A stretch of 64,000 bases of DNA from Flavobacterium azizsancarii (GCF_027980145.1 NZ_JAMZNK010000007.1:101854-165853), one strand, 5' to 3'; shown: positions 45,069-55,013, counted from the first letter of the stretch. Made by a program: numbers and translations. Notes: a model not told the origin generated them from the sequence alone.

Positions 45069-46616
45069 ATGAAAAAAGCACTTTTAATCACATTTCTTTT
45101 TACCATTTGCAATCAGGTAAGTTTCGCTCAAAACCAAGCCACAGTGGTTACAATCAAAAATACGGCGGATGCTCCAACCATAGATAAAAATATTTACGGA
45201 CATTTTGCAGAGCATTTAGGGCGTTCTATTTATGGAGGTTTCTTTGTGGGAGATACATCTAAAATTCCGAATACAAAAGGAGTTAGAAATGATATTATTA
45301 AAGCTTTGAAAGAATTGAAAATCCCAAATTTAAGATGGCCCGGAGGATGTTTTGCCGATACGTACCACTGGAAAGACGGAATTGGACCACAACCGGAAAG
45401 ACCAACAATTGTAAACAAATGGTGGGGAGGAACAACAGAAGACAACAGTTTTGGAACGCACGATTTTCTGAATATGTGTGAATTGCTTGGTGCAGAACCG
45501 TATTTATCAGGAAACGTAGGCAGCGGAACCGTTCAGGAATTGGCAGATTGGGTTCAGTATACCAACTTTAGCGGAAAAAGCCCAATGAGCGATTTGCGTA
45601 AAAAAAACGGAAGAACAGAACCTTGGAAAGTGAAATTCTGGGGAATTGGAAACGAAGCCTGGGGATGCGGAGGAAATATGACTGCAGAATATTATGCTAA
45701 TGAATACCGCAAATATGCCACCTTCATGTCAGATTGGGAAAACACAGGCGGAATCACCCGTATCGCATCAGGATCAAACAGTGCTGATTATAACTGGACA
45801 GAAGTTTTAATGAAAAACATTCCAATCAATATGTTAGGCGGATTAGGTGTTCATCATTATGCCGTAATCAATTGGGGTAAAAAAGGCGATGGCGTAAACT
45901 TTACAGAAGACGGCTATTTTCATACCATTCAATCGGCTTTAAAAATGGAAGAATTGGTGACCAAACATTCAGCCATTATGGACAAATATGATCCGGAGAA
46001 AAAGGTAGCCATGATCGTTGACGAATGGGGAGCTTGGTACGAAGTAGAGAAAGGAACAAATCCTGGTTTTTTGTACCAACAAAATACCATGAGAGATGCG
46101 GTTTTAGCCGGAGCAACATTGAACATTTTCAACAATCATGCTGACAGAGTTCGTATGGCAAACTTAGCGCAATGTGTCAATGTTTTGCAAGCTGTAATCC
46201 TTACAGATAAAGCAAAAATGATTACAACGCCAACGTATCATGTCATGAAATTATACAGCGTTCATCAGGATGCCAAATTATTACCAATAAGTTTTCAATC
46301 ACCATTATACACTTTCAACGGAGAATCACTTCCGGCAGTTTCGGCTTCGGCATCAAAAGACAAAAGCGGAGCAGTTCATATTTCATTAGTAAATGTGGAT
46401 GCAAAGAATAAAAATAAAATAGAAATTGATGTAAATGAACTTGGTGTAAAAAACTTCACAGGAATCATTTTAACATCGGCAAAATTACAAGATTACAATT
46501 CATTCGATACGCCAAACAAAATTGTACCAACAGTTTTTAAAGGTTTCGAAAACAAAAAAGGAAAACTTGAAATCACAATTCCTCCTTTCTCCGTAGTAGT
46601 TTTAGAAGGAAAATAA
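45069..46616 (+). CDS. GH51 alpha-L-arabinofuranosidase (short form), periplasmic
   Basis: 515 residues. Type I signal (MKKALLITFL...SFAQ) without a lipobox. The GH51 barrel has acid/base Glu196 (FWGIGNEAWGCGG) and nucleophile Glu319 (MIVDEWGAWYEVEKGTNPG). RWPGGCFADTYHWKDGIGP matches the family's substrate loop. It removes terminal or branch alpha-L-arabinofuranosyl units from arabino-oligosaccharides in the periplasm. It is 60 nt after the GH43 gene and 11 nt before the next. Confidence 0.92.
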   Translation: MKKALLITFLFTICNQVSFAQNQATVVTIKNTADAPTIDKNIYGHFAEHLGRSIYGGFFVGDTSKIPNTKGVRNDIIKALKELKIPNLRWPGGCFADTYHWKDGIGPQPERPTIVNKWWGGTTEDNSFGTHDFLNMCELLGAEPYLSGNVGSGTVQELADWVQYTNFSGKSPMSDLRKKNGRTEPWKVKFWGIGNEAWGCGGNMTAEYYANEYRKYATFMSDWENTGGITRIASGSNSADYNWTEVLMKNIPINMLGGLGVHHYAVINWGKKGDGVNFTEDGYFHTIQSALKMEELVTKHSAIMDKYDPEKKVAMIVDEWGAWYEVEKGTNPGFLYQQNTMRDAVLAGATLNIFNNHADRVRMANLAQCVNVLQAVILTDKAKMITTPTYHVMKLYSVHQDAKLLPISFQSPLYTFNGESLPAVSASASKDKSGAVHISLVNVDAKNKNKIEIDVNELGVKNFTGIILTSAKLQDYNSFDTPNKIVPTVFKGFENKKGKLEITIPPFSVVVLEGK

Positions 46617-46627
46617 AAAGCTAAAAA

Positions 46628-48250
46628 ATGAAAAAATCAAATTCCATTTTAGAAATAGTTTCATATATAGGAGGGCTCTTTTTAATTGCAGTTGCATTGA
46701 CAAGATGTTCAAGTGATGATCCTACAAAAGATCCTGATCCGGTTGTTGAGCCACCTGTTGTAGTAGTTCCGCCTGCTTTTCCCGGACCAACTTACGCAGA
46801 TAATTATACCGCAATCTCAAGTTGGGGAAGTAAAGCACAATGGAATTTAGCCAACGTGCACGATCCAACAGTAGAAAAATGTGGTGAATACTATTATATG
46901 TATCAAACCGATGCTTCTTATGGAAATGCAACTGACGGACACGGTCATTTCTTTTACAGAAGATCAAAAGATTTAATCAATTGGGAATTTATGGGATCAT
47001 CCATGACCGAAGCTCCGGCTTGGGTAAAAGATTCCCTAAACAATAAAAGAGCCAGAATGTCTCCTGCATTGCCCGCCATTACAAACCCTAATTATGGATA
47101 TTGGGCACCTTGTGTTCGCAAAGTGGGTAATATCTACAGAATGTATTACAGCATCGTAGTAACAAACCCAATTGTGGGAACAGACACCAATACTTCCTGG
47201 ACAGAACGTGCTTTTATTGGCTTAGCCGAGACAGATGATTTGGCTTCCAATAATTGGATAGACAAGGGAATGGTAGTTTGCTCAGAACCTGACGGTGTAA
47301 AAAGTTACGTTCGAAACGGAGGAAACGATTGGGATGCTTATTTTAAATTCAACGCCATCGATCCAAGTTTTATACAAACTCCTGAAGGCGATCAGTATTT
47401 AATTTACGGTTCATGGCATTCCGGAATCGCAGCCTTAAAACTGAATCCAACAACGGGAAAGCCGGATAAATTAAAAACAATTGACGATTACGGAACACGT
47501 ATTGCAGGACGCGGAAATGTAAATTCAAACCGTTGGCAAGCACTCGAAGGACCCGAAATTATCTACAATCCGGAGACTCAATATTATTATTTATTTCTGG
47601 CTTATGACGAATTATCTGTTGCCTATAATACACGTGTAGCTCGTTCAAAAAGCATTTTAGGACCTTATCAAACCATTAGCGGAAGCAGCATTACATCAGG
47701 AGCAGATTGTTTCCCAATGTTGACACATCCTTATTCTTTTAAAAATCATACAGGCTGGGTAGGAATCTCACATTGTGGAATCTTCCAAAATCCTGATACC
47801 AAACAATGGTATTATGCATCACAAGCGCGTTTGCCCGAAGGAGTTCCGGGAATTGCAGTTTCGAATGCTGTAATGATGGGACACGTTCGAGGTATTCAAT
47901 GGACAGAAGATGGTTGGCCGGTTGTAGAAGCAGAACGTTATGCCGGAGTTCCGGCAACAACAATTACAGAAGCTAGTTTTGTGGGAACTTGGGAACAAAT
48001 AACAATGAATTATCAATACAAAGTCATTCAGAAAGCCGTTACGGTTTATTTAACTGCCGATAAAAAAGTAAGCGGAGATGTTACAGGTGCTTGGTCGTAT
48101 GACAGCTCCAAAAAGATCCTAACCGTAAACGGAGTAAAATGCAATGTATCTGATGCCTGGGATTGGGAACTGGCCACCAGAAAAGTGACTTTGAGTTATT
48201 CCGGTTTAACATCAGCAGGATTACCGGTTTGGGGCAAGAAAATGAATTAA
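46628..48250 (+). CDS. GH43 endo-arabinanase with a C-terminal extra domain, surface lipoprotein
   Basis: 540 residues. Lipobox LTRC (Cys27) followed by SSDDP and a Pro-rich linker; SDD after the lipid Cys resembles the Flavobacterium surface-export signal. Propeller residues: base Asp79 (NVHDP), Asp245 (NAIDPSF) and acid Glu307 (ALEGPEI). After ~residue 450 an extra beta-rich domain (TWEQITMNYQYKVIQKAVTVYLTADKKVSGDVTGAWSYDSSKKI) resembles the C-terminal domain of long GH43 arabinanases. It probably attacks arabinan at the cell surface. Confidence 0.87.
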   Translation: MKKSNSILEIVSYIGGLFLIAVALTRCSSDDPTKDPDPVVEPPVVVVPPAFPGPTYADNYTAISSWGSKAQWNLANVHDPTVEKCGEYYYMYQTDASYGNATDGHGHFFYRRSKDLINWEFMGSSMTEAPAWVKDSLNNKRARMSPALPAITNPNYGYWAPCVRKVGNIYRMYYSIVVTNPIVGTDTNTSWTERAFIGLAETDDLASNNWIDKGMVVCSEPDGVKSYVRNGGNDWDAYFKFNAIDPSFIQTPEGDQYLIYGSWHSGIAALKLNPTTGKPDKLKTIDDYGTRIAGRGNVNSNRWQALEGPEIIYNPETQYYYLFLAYDELSVAYNTRVARSKSILGPYQTISGSSITSGADCFPMLTHPYSFKNHTGWVGISHCGIFQNPDTKQWYYASQARLPEGVPGIAVSNAVMMGHVRGIQWTEDGWPVVEAERYAGVPATTITEASFVGTWEQITMNYQYKVIQKAVTVYLTADKKVSGDVTGAWSYDSSKKILTVNGVKCNVSDAWDWELATRKVTLSYSGLTSAGLPVWGKKMN

Positions 48251-48331
48251 GAAAATTCCAATTTTTTAAATCCCAAATTCCAACATTCAATAATAGCCAC
48301 AGATTTCAAGAAAGTAGTTTAGGGTATTAAA

Positions 48332-48397
48332 AGCTCCAGCGGAGCGTAATATTTATAGCGAATATAATAGGTTGTTTCTATTAGCTCCAGCGGAGCG
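48332..48397. repeat. Two copies of AGCTCCAGCGGAGCG
   Basis: Identical 15-mers at 48,332-48,346 and 48,383-48,397, each with a GCTCC...GGAGC palindrome, in the 257-nt gap between GH43 genes. A degenerate relative (GTTCCGGAGGAAC) sits at 52,668-52,680. A dispersed repeat family rather than a coding region; the gap also ends in CTGCGTGAAAAAATA of another family. Confidence 0.75.
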
Positions 48398-48507
48398 ATA
48401 TATAAGTTTTTCTCAAGAATTGCAAATATGTCACCCCGACGGGACTTATTTATCATGACTTAAAAAATAAAAATCTGCGTGAAAAAATAATGTGTAAATA
48501 AATCATA

Positions 48508-49482
48508 ATGAAAAATACAATTACAAGCCTGTCGCTTTTAGTTTTGCTTGCCTGCTTTCCAGTAGTTCAGGCACAATCTAATAAAACTCAAATCGATCCC
48601 AAAAAATTCAATAACCCGATCATCAAAGATCAATACACAGGCGATCCTGCGGCATTGGTTTACAAAGACAAAGTTTATTTATACGCTGGTCATGACGAAG
48701 CGCCAAACGATTTCAACTTCTATAAAATGAACGAATGGGTAGTCTATTCTTCATCAGATATGAAAAAATGGGAATCGCATCCGGTGCCTTTAAAAGCATC
48801 TGATTTTGCATGGGCAAAAGGTGACGCATGGGCTTCGCAAGTAATTGAAAGAAACGGAAAATTCTATTGGTATGTAACGGTTGAGCATGGTTCAGTACCC
48901 GGAAAAGCCATTGGAATTGCAGTTTCGGATAGTCCAACAGGGCCTTTTAAAGATGCTTTAGGAAAAGCCTTGATTACAAATGACATGACCAAATTTGCCA
49001 ATATAAGCTGGGACGATATCGATCCAACGGTTTATATCGATACCGATGGACAAGCCTATTTGTTTTGGGGAAATACCGCGTGTCATTACGCAAAATTAAA
49101 AGACAATATGCTGGAATTAGACGGGGCAATTCAGCACATCGATCTACCTCACTTTACCGAAGCGCCTTGGATTCACAAACATAAAGACTGGTATTATTTA
49201 TCATACGCTTATGAGTTTCCTGAAAAAATAGCTTATGCGATGAGTAAATCCATTAATGGTCCGTGGGAATTTAAAGGAATCTTGAATGAATTAGCAGGAA
49301 ACAGCAACACTAATCATCAAGCAATTATAGATTTTAAAGGACAATCGTATTTTATTTATCACAATGGAGCGTCAATTCCAAACGGAGGAAGTTTCAGAAG
49401 ATCTGTTTGTGTCGATAAATTGTATTACAATAAAGATGGAACAATGAAACGAGTAGTGATGACTTCTGAAGGAATTCAGTAA
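48508..49482 (+). CDS. GH43 exo-acting alpha-L-arabinofuranosidase/xylosidase, periplasmic
   Basis: 324 residues. Type I signal (LACFPVVQAQ). Active residues: base Asp46 (TGDPAAL), Asp172 (DDIDPTVY) and acid Glu218 (HFTEAP). Residues GHDEAPNDFNFYKMNEWVVYSSSDMKKWESHPVP are characteristic of exo-type GH43 enzymes on arabinose side chains (bacterial beta-xylosidase/arabinofuranosidase subgroup). It would trim oligosaccharides in the periplasm. No accessory domain. Confidence 0.85.
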   Translation: MKNTITSLSLLVLLACFPVVQAQSNKTQIDPKKFNNPIIKDQYTGDPAALVYKDKVYLYAGHDEAPNDFNFYKMNEWVVYSSSDMKKWESHPVPLKASDFAWAKGDAWASQVIERNGKFYWYVTVEHGSVPGKAIGIAVSDSPTGPFKDALGKALITNDMTKFANISWDDIDPTVYIDTDGQAYLFWGNTACHYAKLKDNMLELDGAIQHIDLPHFTEAPWIHKHKDWYYLSYAYEFPEKIAYAMSKSINGPWEFKGILNELAGNSNTNHQAIIDFKGQSYFIYHNGASIPNGGSFRRSVCVDKLYYNKDGTMKRVVMTSEGIQ

Positions 49483-49484
49483 AT

Positions 49485-49530
49485 AGTTTTCAGTCGCAGT
49501 TTTCAGAATAGAAAAAGTTTTCAGTCGCAG
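49485..49530. repeat. Tandem copies of the AGTTTTCAGTCGCAG repeat
   Basis: Exact 15-mers at 49,485-49,499 and 49,516-49,530, also found at 43,809-43,823. It lies in the 119-nt gap before the next GH43 gene. Confidence 0.7.
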
Positions 49531-49601
49531 TTTCCAGTTTTCTTATATGATTTAAAAAGTTTCAAGTCAGCGCAAAATTTAAATTTACTTATATCACTTA
49601 T

Positions 49602-50582
49602 ATGGTTTATAAAAACATAAAACAGACATTTTTTATTCTAATCTTATTGATTGGTTCACTCTCATTTGCGCAGGAAATAGTAGTGCACGATCCTGTTGTC
49701 ATCAAACAAAAAGACACTTACTATTTGTATTGTACCGGTAACGGAATCAGTGTTTTCAGTTCTAAAGATTTAAAAAACTGGAATCCCGAGCCACAAGTTT
49801 TCAAAGACAAACCAGTTTGGGCAGATGGCGTTGCAGCCGATTTCAAAAATCACATTTGGGCACCGGATATTTCGTTACACAACAAGGTTTATTATCTGTA
49901 TTATTCCGTTTCGGCTTTCGCCAAAAATACATCGGCGATTGGCGTGGCGACCAATATAACTTTAGATCCAAAAGATAAAAATTACAAATGGGTCGATCAG
50001 GGAATTGTGATTCAATCGCAACCCAATCGTGATATGTGGAATGCCATCGATCCTAATTTAATCTTCGACGAAAACAATACACCGTGGTTATCATTCGGTT
50101 CTTTTTGGGAAGGATTGAAATTGGTAAAACTAAATCCGGATTTAAAATCAATCGCACAGCCACAAGAATGGCATACGATTGCAAAACGCAAAAGAACCTT
50201 CGAATTAGCGGATTCAGATCCGGGCGATGGCGCAATTGAAGCTCCTTTTATCTTCAGGAAAAACGGCTATTATTATCAATTTATTTCTTGGGATTTATGC
50301 TGTCGCGGAGAAAAAAGCACCTATAAAGTCGTTGTTGGAAGATCTAAAAACGTAACAGGACCTTATGTCGATAAAAATGGAAAATCACTAAACGAAGGCG
50401 GAGGAAGTATTGTAGTTCAGGGTGATGAAAATTACTTTGGCGTAGGCCATAACAGCGCTTATACATTTGATGGAAAAGATTATATTTTTTACCACGCTTA
50501 CGAAAAGAAAACCAATGGAGTGCCAAGATTAATAGTTAAAGAAATGGTTTGGGACAATGATTTATGGCCCGTTTTAAAATAG
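49602..50582 (+). CDS. GH43 endo-arabinanase-like enzyme, exported
   Basis: 326 residues. Signal peptide IGSLSFAQ. Catalytic residues: base Asp30 (VVHDPVV), Asp150 (NAIDPNL) and acid Glu213 (AIEAPFI). IWAPDISLHNKVYYLYYSVS and GSFWEGLKLVKL fit the arabinanase/arabinosidase branch. The base Asp is very near the mature N-terminus, so this is essentially a single propeller. It ends 12 nt before the GH127 gene. Confidence 0.85.
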   Translation: MVYKNIKQTFFILILLIGSLSFAQEIVVHDPVVIKQKDTYYLYCTGNGISVFSSKDLKNWNPEPQVFKDKPVWADGVAADFKNHIWAPDISLHNKVYYLYYSVSAFAKNTSAIGVATNITLDPKDKNYKWVDQGIVIQSQPNRDMWNAIDPNLIFDENNTPWLSFGSFWEGLKLVKLNPDLKSIAQPQEWHTIAKRKRTFELADSDPGDGAIEAPFIFRKNGYYYQFISWDLCCRGEKSTYKVVVGRSKNVTGPYVDKNGKSLNEGGGSIVVQGDENYFGVGHNSAYTFDGKDYIFYHAYEKKTNGVPRLIVKEMVWDNDLWPVLK

Positions 50583-50594
50583 AATAACAATATA

Positions 50595-52577
50595 ATGAAA
50601 AAATATACTTTTCCAATTTTAACGATTTTTCTATCGCTTATAATTTTTGTTTCCTGTAAAGAAACGAAGAATGATGTAGTGCAATCGAGCAAAACTTCAG
50701 CATTAAAAGCGGGTTACGAAATTGAACCGGTCAACATTCAAAATGTAAAACTGACAGATTCTTTTTGGTTGCCGATTATTAAAAGAGTGCAGGAAATTAC
50801 GATTGCATACGCCATTCAGAAATGTAATGAAGAAGGGAGATTCGAGAATTTTTTAATCGCAGGAAAACAAAAAACAGGAGAAGTCAGAGGGGAAATGCCT
50901 TTTGACGATACGGATGTTTACAAGATTATCGAAGGAGCATCGAATACTTTGATCAGTGCGCCAAACCCAAAACTTGAAAAAGTATTGGATTCCTTAATTG
51001 CCATTGTAAAAATTGGTCAGGAAAAAGACGGTTACCTAACAACCTGGAGAACTATAAATCCGGCAAAACCACCAGCGCCGTGGGTTCCCGTAATCGAGGG
51101 AAAACGTTGGGAATCATTACAAATCAGTCACGAATGCTATAATTCAGGACATTTGATTGAAGCTGCCGTCGTGCATTATGAAGCAACCGGAAAAAGAAAT
51201 TTCCTTGACATTGCGATCAAAAATGCAGATTTATTAGTAAAAACTTTTGGCGACAAACCAGGTCAGGTAAAAGGCGTTCCAGGGCATCAGATTGTAGAAA
51301 CGGGCTTGATCAAATTATACCAAATTACAGGAAAAGAAGACTATCTAAAACTGGCGAAATACTTTTTGGACAATCGCGGAAATCCAAACAATCACAAATT
51401 ATATGGCGAATATGCACAAGATCATATTCCGGTCGTACAACAGAATGAAGTGGTTGGTCATGCCGTAAGAGCCGTTTATATGTATGCAGGAATGACAGAT
51501 ATCGCCGCCATGACAAAAGACCAGGGATATACCGATGCCGTAAATAAGTTATGGGATAATATGGTCAACAAAAAAATGTACATCACAGGCGGAATTGGTT
51601 CAAGACATGACGGAGAAGCTTTTGGAGAAAATTATGAATTGCCAAATTTAACCGCTTACAACGAAACCTGCGCTGCCATTGGAGATGTATATTGGAATCA
51701 CAGATTACATAATTTAACGGGTAAATCACAATATTTTGATGTGATCGAAAGAACGATGTACAACGGATTAATCTCTGGAATTTCATTAAACGGAAAACAA
51801 TTTTTCTATCCAAATGCCTTAGAATCTGATGGTGTTTTTAAATCAAACAGAGGATCTTGCACACGTCAGGCTTGGTTTGACTGTTCTTGCTGTCCAACGA
51901 ATTTAATTCGATTTGTGCCATCGATTCCGGGATTGATTTATTCAAAATCAAAAGATGCATTATATGTGAATTTATACGCTTCAAACAACGCCTCTTTCAC
52001 TTTAGGAAAAACCGATTTAGAGATTTCACAACAAACAGGATATCCCTGGAATGGAAAAGTAGTAATCTCGGTTAACCCGAAAAAAGAAAGCCAATTCACG
52101 ATCAAATTGAGAGTTCCGGGTTGGGCAAGAAATGAAGTTTTGCCGGGCGATTTATACACTTATAAAAAAGCTTCTACTCAAAAAGTATCAATTAATCTGA
52201 ACGGAGAAACATTGGCGATTCAGCCACAAGACGGTTATCTCACCATTACCAGAAATTGGAAAAAAGGTGATAAAATCAATCTTAATTTCCAAATGGAAGT
52301 TCAGGAAGTAGAAACAAACGCGAAAGTAGAATCTAATAAAAACAAAGTCTCTTTAGAATACGGACCGATCGTTTACGCCGTAGAAGAAATCGACAACAAA
52401 ACCAATTTTGATAAAATAGATGTAGCCGCCAAAGATACTTTCACAGTAAAAAAAGAACCGAATTTATTGCAAGGCGTAAACGTCATCGAAAATTCAAAAT
52501 TCAAAGCAATACCTTATTACAGCTGGTCGAATAGAGGTGTTGGAAAAATGAAAGTTTGGTTGGATTATAAGAATTGA
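50595..52577 (+). CDS. GH127 beta-L-arabinofuranosidase, lipoprotein
   Basis: 660 residues. Lipobox FVSC (Cys21) followed by KETKNDV, so probably periplasmic. The zinc/thiolate site of the family is intact: Glu357 and Cys359 in YNETCAA, and Cys432-Cys433 in DCSCCPTN (Cys432 matches the nucleophile). The alpha/alpha-barrel signature NSGHLIEAAVVHYEATGKRNFLDIAIKNADLL is present. GH127 releases beta-L-arabinofuranose, as found in extensin-type glycans and RG-II, which plain sugar-beet arabinan lacks. It implies a wider substrate than linear arabinan. Confidence 0.92.
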   Translation: MKKYTFPILTIFLSLIIFVSCKETKNDVVQSSKTSALKAGYEIEPVNIQNVKLTDSFWLPIIKRVQEITIAYAIQKCNEEGRFENFLIAGKQKTGEVRGEMPFDDTDVYKIIEGASNTLISAPNPKLEKVLDSLIAIVKIGQEKDGYLTTWRTINPAKPPAPWVPVIEGKRWESLQISHECYNSGHLIEAAVVHYEATGKRNFLDIAIKNADLLVKTFGDKPGQVKGVPGHQIVETGLIKLYQITGKEDYLKLAKYFLDNRGNPNNHKLYGEYAQDHIPVVQQNEVVGHAVRAVYMYAGMTDIAAMTKDQGYTDAVNKLWDNMVNKKMYITGGIGSRHDGEAFGENYELPNLTAYNETCAAIGDVYWNHRLHNLTGKSQYFDVIERTMYNGLISGISLNGKQFFYPNALESDGVFKSNRGSCTRQAWFDCSCCPTNLIRFVPSIPGLIYSKSKDALYVNLYASNNASFTLGKTDLEISQQTGYPWNGKVVISVNPKKESQFTIKLRVPGWARNEVLPGDLYTYKKASTQKVSINLNGETLAIQPQDGYLTITRNWKKGDKINLNFQMEVQEVETNAKVESNKNKVSLEYGPIVYAVEEIDNKTNFDKIDVAAKDTFTVKKEPNLLQGVNVIENSKFKAIPYYSWSNRGVGKMKVWLDYKN

Positions 52578-52870
52578 GATTAAAGAGAATAGAACAAAGA
52601 AAATGGAACAAAGAGGCAAGAAGAAAGATAATACCGTAGATAATAGGATTAAAAAAGATTTAAAAAAGTTCCGGAGGAACGATTTATATTGTAGAGACGG
52701 ATTTCAATCCGTCAGGCACAATCAGAATAAAGAATTAAAAAGATTAAAAAAAATCTGCTCAGATCTGCAAAAATCTGCGTGAAACAAAAATAAAAATCCG
52801 TTTTTATCCGCGTTTTCACTTTAGTGAATCAGTATAATCCGCGTGCCATTAAAACACAAACAAAATAAAA
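52578..52870. repeat. 293-nt intergenic region with several repeat types
   Basis: No ORF. GTTCCGGAGGAAC (52,668-52,680), GACGGATTTCAATCCGTC (52,696-52,713, a near palindrome) and CTGCTCAGATCTGCAAAAATCTGCG (about 52,757-52,781) occur in order, then a copy of the TATCCGCG...ATAATCCGCGTGCCATTA family. No AraR site was seen, so the GH51 gene probably depends on readthrough. Confidence 0.65.
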
Positions 52871-54856
52871 ATGAAGTCCAATTTAATTACCAAAATTACC
52901 CTTTGTGGTTTATTGCTGAATGGCTTTTATGCTTCGGCACAAAAAAATAACCTTCAGGTAGACGCTGCAAAATCAGTTACCAAAATTCAGCCAACGATGT
53001 ATGGAGTCTTTTTTGAAGATATCAATTTTGCTGCCGATGGAGGTTTGTATGCCGAAATGATCAAAAACAGATCATTCGAATTCGAAACGCCTATGATGGG
53101 ATGGAACGAACCCAACAGCGACCGCCACAAATTAAACCTTCAATCCGGAATCGCCAATATTATTCAGTATTCGCAAAAAGGAACCAATCATAATTATTGC
53201 CGTGTTACAATCAACGATGCAAACGGTTATGAAATGATCAACGAAGGTTTCAGAGGAATGGGAATCAAGAAAGATTTGAAATATAATTTATCCTTGAAAG
53301 CTTCAAAAATTTCAGGAGATATTTCTAAGATAAAAATCCAATTCATTGATAAAAACAAAAAGGTTTTAGGAGAAACTTCAATCACGCCAACATCAAAAGA
53401 ATGGACAAATTATACTGCACAATTAACCGCAACTGCAACCGAAGCAAAAGCACAAATCAGAATCACTTTTCAAGGAAGCGGAGTTATTGATTTAGATGCT
53501 ATTTCGTTATTTCCGGAAGATACCTGGAAAGGCAGAAAAAACGGAATGCGTGCTGATTTAGTACAATTATTATACGATTTGAAACCAGGATTTTTACGTT
53601 TTCCGGGCGGATGTATTGTAGAAGGAAAAACACTGGCGTTGCGTTACCAATGGAAAAAATCAATTGGAAATGTAGAAGACAGAGAAACGATGATCAACCG
53701 TTGGAATACCGAGTTTGCACATAAATTGGCGCCGGATTATTTCCAGAGTTTTGGTTTAGGATTCTTCGAATATTTCCAACTTTCAGAAGATATTGGAGCT
53801 GCGCCGTTACCTATTTTAAGCTGCGGAATGGCGTGTCAATTCAACACAGGAGAATTGGTTCCAATGGATCAAATCGATCCTTATGTACAAGATGCTTTAG
53901 ACTTAATTGAATTTGCAAATGGCGATCAAACTACTGCCTGGGGGAAAGTCAGAGCTGATATGGGACATCCAAAACCATTCAACTTAAAACATATCGGAGT
54001 TGGAAATGAGCAATGGGGACCTGATTATATCGAGCGTTTCAAAGTGTTTCAAAAAGCCATCAAAGCAAAATATCCAAACATCATAATCGTTTCCGGAACT
54101 GGACCTTATCCTGATGGAGATTATTTTGATTACGGTATGACCGAACTTAAAAAACTGAACGCAGAAATCGTTGATGAACATTATTATAAAGATCCGGCAT
54201 GGTTTCGTAAAAATGTAACACGTTACGATAATTACGATCGTAAAGGACCAAAGATTTTTGCAGGAGAATATGCAGCGCAAAGTGTAGCAATTGCAAGTCC
54301 GGACAATAAAAATAACTGGGAATGTGCTTTCTCTGAAGCGGCTTTTATGACGGGAATGGAACGTAATGCTGAGGTAGTGCACCTGACTTCTTACGCACCA
54401 CTTTTGGCTCATGTTGAAGGATGGCAATGGACACCGGACATGATTTGGTTCAACAATTTGCAATCTTATGGAACGCCCAATTATTATGTTCAGAAATTAT
54501 TCTCTAACAATAAAGGAACTGATTTAATCAATATTACAAAAGACGGAAAAGCAGTTACAGGACAAAACGATTTGTTTGCATCAGCAGTAAAAGATATTGA
54601 CTCTAAGGAAGTAATCCTGAAAATTGTAAATGCTTCTGCATCGGCACAAAATGCTTCAATTGATGTAAAAGGAGCCAAATTAAATTCAAAAGGAACAGCG
54701 ATAACTTTAAAAGGAGACGGAATAAATGATGAAAATTCTTTTGAGTCTCCAATCAAAATTAGCCCAAAAGAAACTGAGTTTAAGGTAAACGGAAGTAAAG
54801 TGCAGTATGATTTTCCGGCATACTCAGTTACCGTTTTGAAGATAAAGATGAAATAA
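52871..54856 (+). CDS. GH51 alpha-L-arabinofuranosidase with a CBM-like insertion, exported
   Basis: 661 residues. Type I signal ending ASAQ. Between the N-terminal strand (PTMYGVFFEDINFAADGGLYAEMIKNRSFEF) and the barrel, a beta-sandwich at residues ~80-215 (including INDANGYEMINEGFRGMG and ITFQGSGVIDLDAISLFPEDTW) looks like a CBM4/9-type module. Acid/base Glu380 in IGVGNEQWG and nucleophile Glu466 in IFAGEYAAQ. The layout matches larger GH51 enzymes acting on polymeric or branched arabinan. Ends 157 nt before araB. Confidence 0.9.
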   Translation: MKSNLITKITLCGLLLNGFYASAQKNNLQVDAAKSVTKIQPTMYGVFFEDINFAADGGLYAEMIKNRSFEFETPMMGWNEPNSDRHKLNLQSGIANIIQYSQKGTNHNYCRVTINDANGYEMINEGFRGMGIKKDLKYNLSLKASKISGDISKIKIQFIDKNKKVLGETSITPTSKEWTNYTAQLTATATEAKAQIRITFQGSGVIDLDAISLFPEDTWKGRKNGMRADLVQLLYDLKPGFLRFPGGCIVEGKTLALRYQWKKSIGNVEDRETMINRWNTEFAHKLAPDYFQSFGLGFFEYFQLSEDIGAAPLPILSCGMACQFNTGELVPMDQIDPYVQDALDLIEFANGDQTTAWGKVRADMGHPKPFNLKHIGVGNEQWGPDYIERFKVFQKAIKAKYPNIIIVSGTGPYPDGDYFDYGMTELKKLNAEIVDEHYYKDPAWFRKNVTRYDNYDRKGPKIFAGEYAAQSVAIASPDNKNNWECAFSEAAFMTGMERNAEVVHLTSYAPLLAHVEGWQWTPDMIWFNNLQSYGTPNYYVQKLFSNNKGTDLINITKDGKAVTGQNDLFASAVKDIDSKEVILKIVNASASAQNASIDVKGAKLNSKGTAITLKGDGINDENSFESPIKISPKETEFKVNGSKVQYDFPAYSVTVLKIKMK

Positions 54857-54957
54857 TCGCAACATAATAAATGTAAAATCAACGTTTGTTTTCTGTTTTG
54901 ATGCTAAAGCGCTGTTTTGATGCATTATTTGTAAAAATTACAACAGCTGTTTTTGTT

Positions 54958-54976
54958 AAGTGTTTTTTATACACTT
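54958..54976. promoter_or_regulatory. Candidate AraR operator of araB-araD-araA
   Basis: AAGTGTTTTTTATACACTT, palindromic, 37 nt upstream of the araB start. TATACACTT replaces TTTACACTT in the right half. Confidence 0.65.
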
Positions 54977-55013
54977 ATAAAATAATTATATTTATATTTG
55001 TCATTATTAAAAA

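Noticed and set aside
53984..54463. Antisense ORF of 159 codons inside the GH51 gene
   Set aside because: Mirror of a strongly conserved coding region; composition (Ile/Phe/His-rich) is that of a shadow frame.
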